A stretch of 6,128 bases of DNA from an uncultured Clostridia bacterium (GTDB taxonomy: Bacteria > Bacillota > Clostridia > Oscillospirales > CAG-272): assembly GCA_947306035.1 (NCBI GenBank), contig CAMZFG010000065.1, positions 1 through 6,128 on the forward strand, written 5' to 3'. The notes under the pieces are model-generated. The model was not told the DNA's origin, did no database searches, and saw only the letters and a program-made list of their open reading frames with translations. Below, piece after piece: positions 5,224 to 6,128 of the stretch (position 1 is its first letter; each line of letters starts with the position of its first letter). Both the position numbers and the translations under genes were made by a program.

Positions 5224-5233
5224 GGAGGCAATT

Positions 5234-6128
5234 ATGAAAGATCAAAAAACGCCCGTTTCGGTGGGCGAGGCGCGCTTGCGGCAACTGTTCGATCCCGGTA
5301 CCATGTCGGAACTGGGCGCTTACATCTGCCGTCCGGGCCAAAAGGAACAACGTGAAGGGGTCGTGTGCGGCTACGGCGCCGTAGACGGCCGACTGGTGTT
5401 CGCGTTTTCGCAGGACGCCGCCGCCATGAAGGGCGCGCTCGACGCGCGTCACGTGCAAAAGATCGTGGCGGTCTATGAAAAAGCCATGGCCGTGGGCGCT
5501 CCCGTGGTGGGTCTTTTCGACTCGGCGGGCGCCGTGGTGTTCGACGGAGCGGACGCTCTCTCGGCCTACGGTGAACTTCTGCGCGTCGTTTCGGACGCGT
5601 CGGGGGTCATTCCGCAGATCGCGGTGCTGTGCGGTACCTGCGCCGGCAGCATGGCCGCCGTGGCCGCGCTGTTCGACTTTACCGTGGCCGTTTCCGGCAA
5701 AACGCAGCTCTACGTCACGTCGCCCTCTCTGCTTGACGGCAAAAACGGCTCGGCCGAATACGCCTACGAGAACGGCAACGCCGAACTGCTGGCCGCCGAC
5801 GAGGCAGACGCCGTCGCCAAGACCAAAACGCTGCTGACGTACCTGCCCGACAATACCGACTCCGGCGCGCCGGAAGCCGTCGCCACCGACGACCCCAACC
5901 GCGTGCTGGCCCTGCCCGACCGCACCACCGCCGCCGCCGCGCTTGACGCCGCGGTCGACGCGGGCTCCTTCTTCCCGCTGTTCGACGGCGTGAAGACCGA
6001 AACGCGCGTGGGCTTTGCCCGCTTCGGCGGCGTGACGGCCGCCGTGCTGTCGGCCGACGGGGAACTGACGCCCGCCGCCGCCGATAAAATGACCGCCATG
6101 GTGCGCTTTGCCGACGCGTTCGGCCTGC
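5234..6128 (+). CDS. Carboxyltransferase-domain protein (acyl-CoA carboxylase beta / MmdA-like), 3' end outside window
   Basis: The frame is open from ATG 5234 to the right edge: 298 residues of a crotonase-fold carboxyltransferase. Members move carboxyl groups between biotin and acyl-CoA in acyl-CoA carboxylases and sodium-pumping decarboxylases. Matches to the clostridial type are GVVCGYGAVDGRLVFAFSQD (42-61), KIVAVYEKAMAVGAPVVGL (76-94), DSAGA (96-100), SGVIPQIAVLCGTCAGSMA (123-141), LFDFTV (146-151) and LYVTSPSLLDG (159-169). A second carboxyltransferase half begins at ~255 (TETRVGFARFGGVTAAVL) and continues past the window. GGAGG (5224-5228) lies 5 nt before the ATG. Active-site motifs look altered: KGALDA (66-71) sits where relatives have GGSxGE, and the Arg or Leu-Arg after DxAG is absent (AVVFDG). 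Biotin and membrane partners are not visible, so the acyl-CoA substrate is unknown. Confidence 0.85.
   Translation, partial: MKDQKTPVSVGEARLRQLFDPGTMSELGAYICRPGQKEQREGVVCGYGAVDGRLVFAFSQDAAAMKGALDARHVQKIVAVYEKAMAVGAPVVGLFDSAGAVVFDGADALSAYGELLRVVSDASGVIPQIAVLCGTCAGSMAAVAALFDFTVAVSGKTQLYVTSPSLLDGKNGSAEYAYENGNAELLAADEADAVAKTKTLLTYLPDNTDSGAPEAVATDDPNRVLALPDRTTAAAALDAAVDAGSFFPLFDGVKTETRVGFARFGGVTAAVLSADGELTPAAADKMTAMVRFADAFGL

Noticed and set aside
4998..5231. 77-residue minus-strand open frame in the divergent intergenic region
   Set aside because: It overlaps the tRNA gene and its promoter, starts inside the divergent gene's leader and encodes a Lys/Cys-rich sequence with no family likeness.
5194..5233. 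Riboswitch before the carboxyltransferase gene
   Set aside because: The predicted leader is only about 40 nt, too short for a known aptamer, and there is no terminator-like expression platform.
5475..5837. 120-residue plus-strand open frame within the carboxyltransferase gene
   Set aside because: It is an alternative frame of the carboxyltransferase, rich in Pro, Arg and Thr, without a ribosome binding site or recognisable domain.

Overview
The window (about 6.1 kb, GC-rich coding sequence with AT-rich intergenic gaps) looks like chromosomal DNA of a high-GC Clostridia-type Firmicute. The evidence is the paired B12-binding radical SAM / DUF2344 genes, strong GGAGG ribosome binding sites, extended -10 (TGn) promoters, a CCA-encoding tRNA, and protein sequences resembling Oscillospiraceae/Ruminococcaceae-like relatives. 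This placement is inference from memory of the families; no search was run. I see no mobile element, CRISPR array or phage structural gene.

Layout. Positions 1-1399 (+) hold the 3' end of a B12-binding radical SAM gene and its overlapping DUF2344 partner, closed by an intrinsic terminator. Positions 1463-2611 (+) encode an unusual two-domain protein: an RluA-type pseudouridine synthase joined in frame to a CYTH (triphosphate tunnel) domain. After another terminator, 2651-2813 is a repeat-rich control region with a clear promoter. It drives a monocistronic XRE/S24 (LexA/CI-like) repressor at 2814-3596. A bidirectional terminator at 3601-3634 separates this from the minus-strand block: tRNA-Val(GAC) (5007-4931), a TfoX N-terminal-domain protein (4879-4553) and the 16S rRNA dimethyltransferase rsmA/ksgA (4520-3642). 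A divergent intergenic region (5008-5233) carries the tRNA promoter and a promoter for a carboxyltransferase-domain gene that runs off the right edge (5234-6128).

How the genes relate. Much of the window concerns RNA maturation and translation: a pseudouridine synthase, rsmA, a tRNA and, by conserved neighbourhood only, the radical SAM/DUF2344 pair. The S24 regulator is isolated between terminators and probably autoregulates through a 12-bp direct repeat in its own promoter. The carboxyltransferase belongs to acyl-CoA carboxylase/decarboxylase chemistry, but active-site motifs seem altered.

The items most worth checking are the RluA-CYTH fusion, the repeat array in the S24 promoter, the divergent carboxyltransferase active site, and two places where a terminator sits directly in front of a gene with no room for a new promoter.
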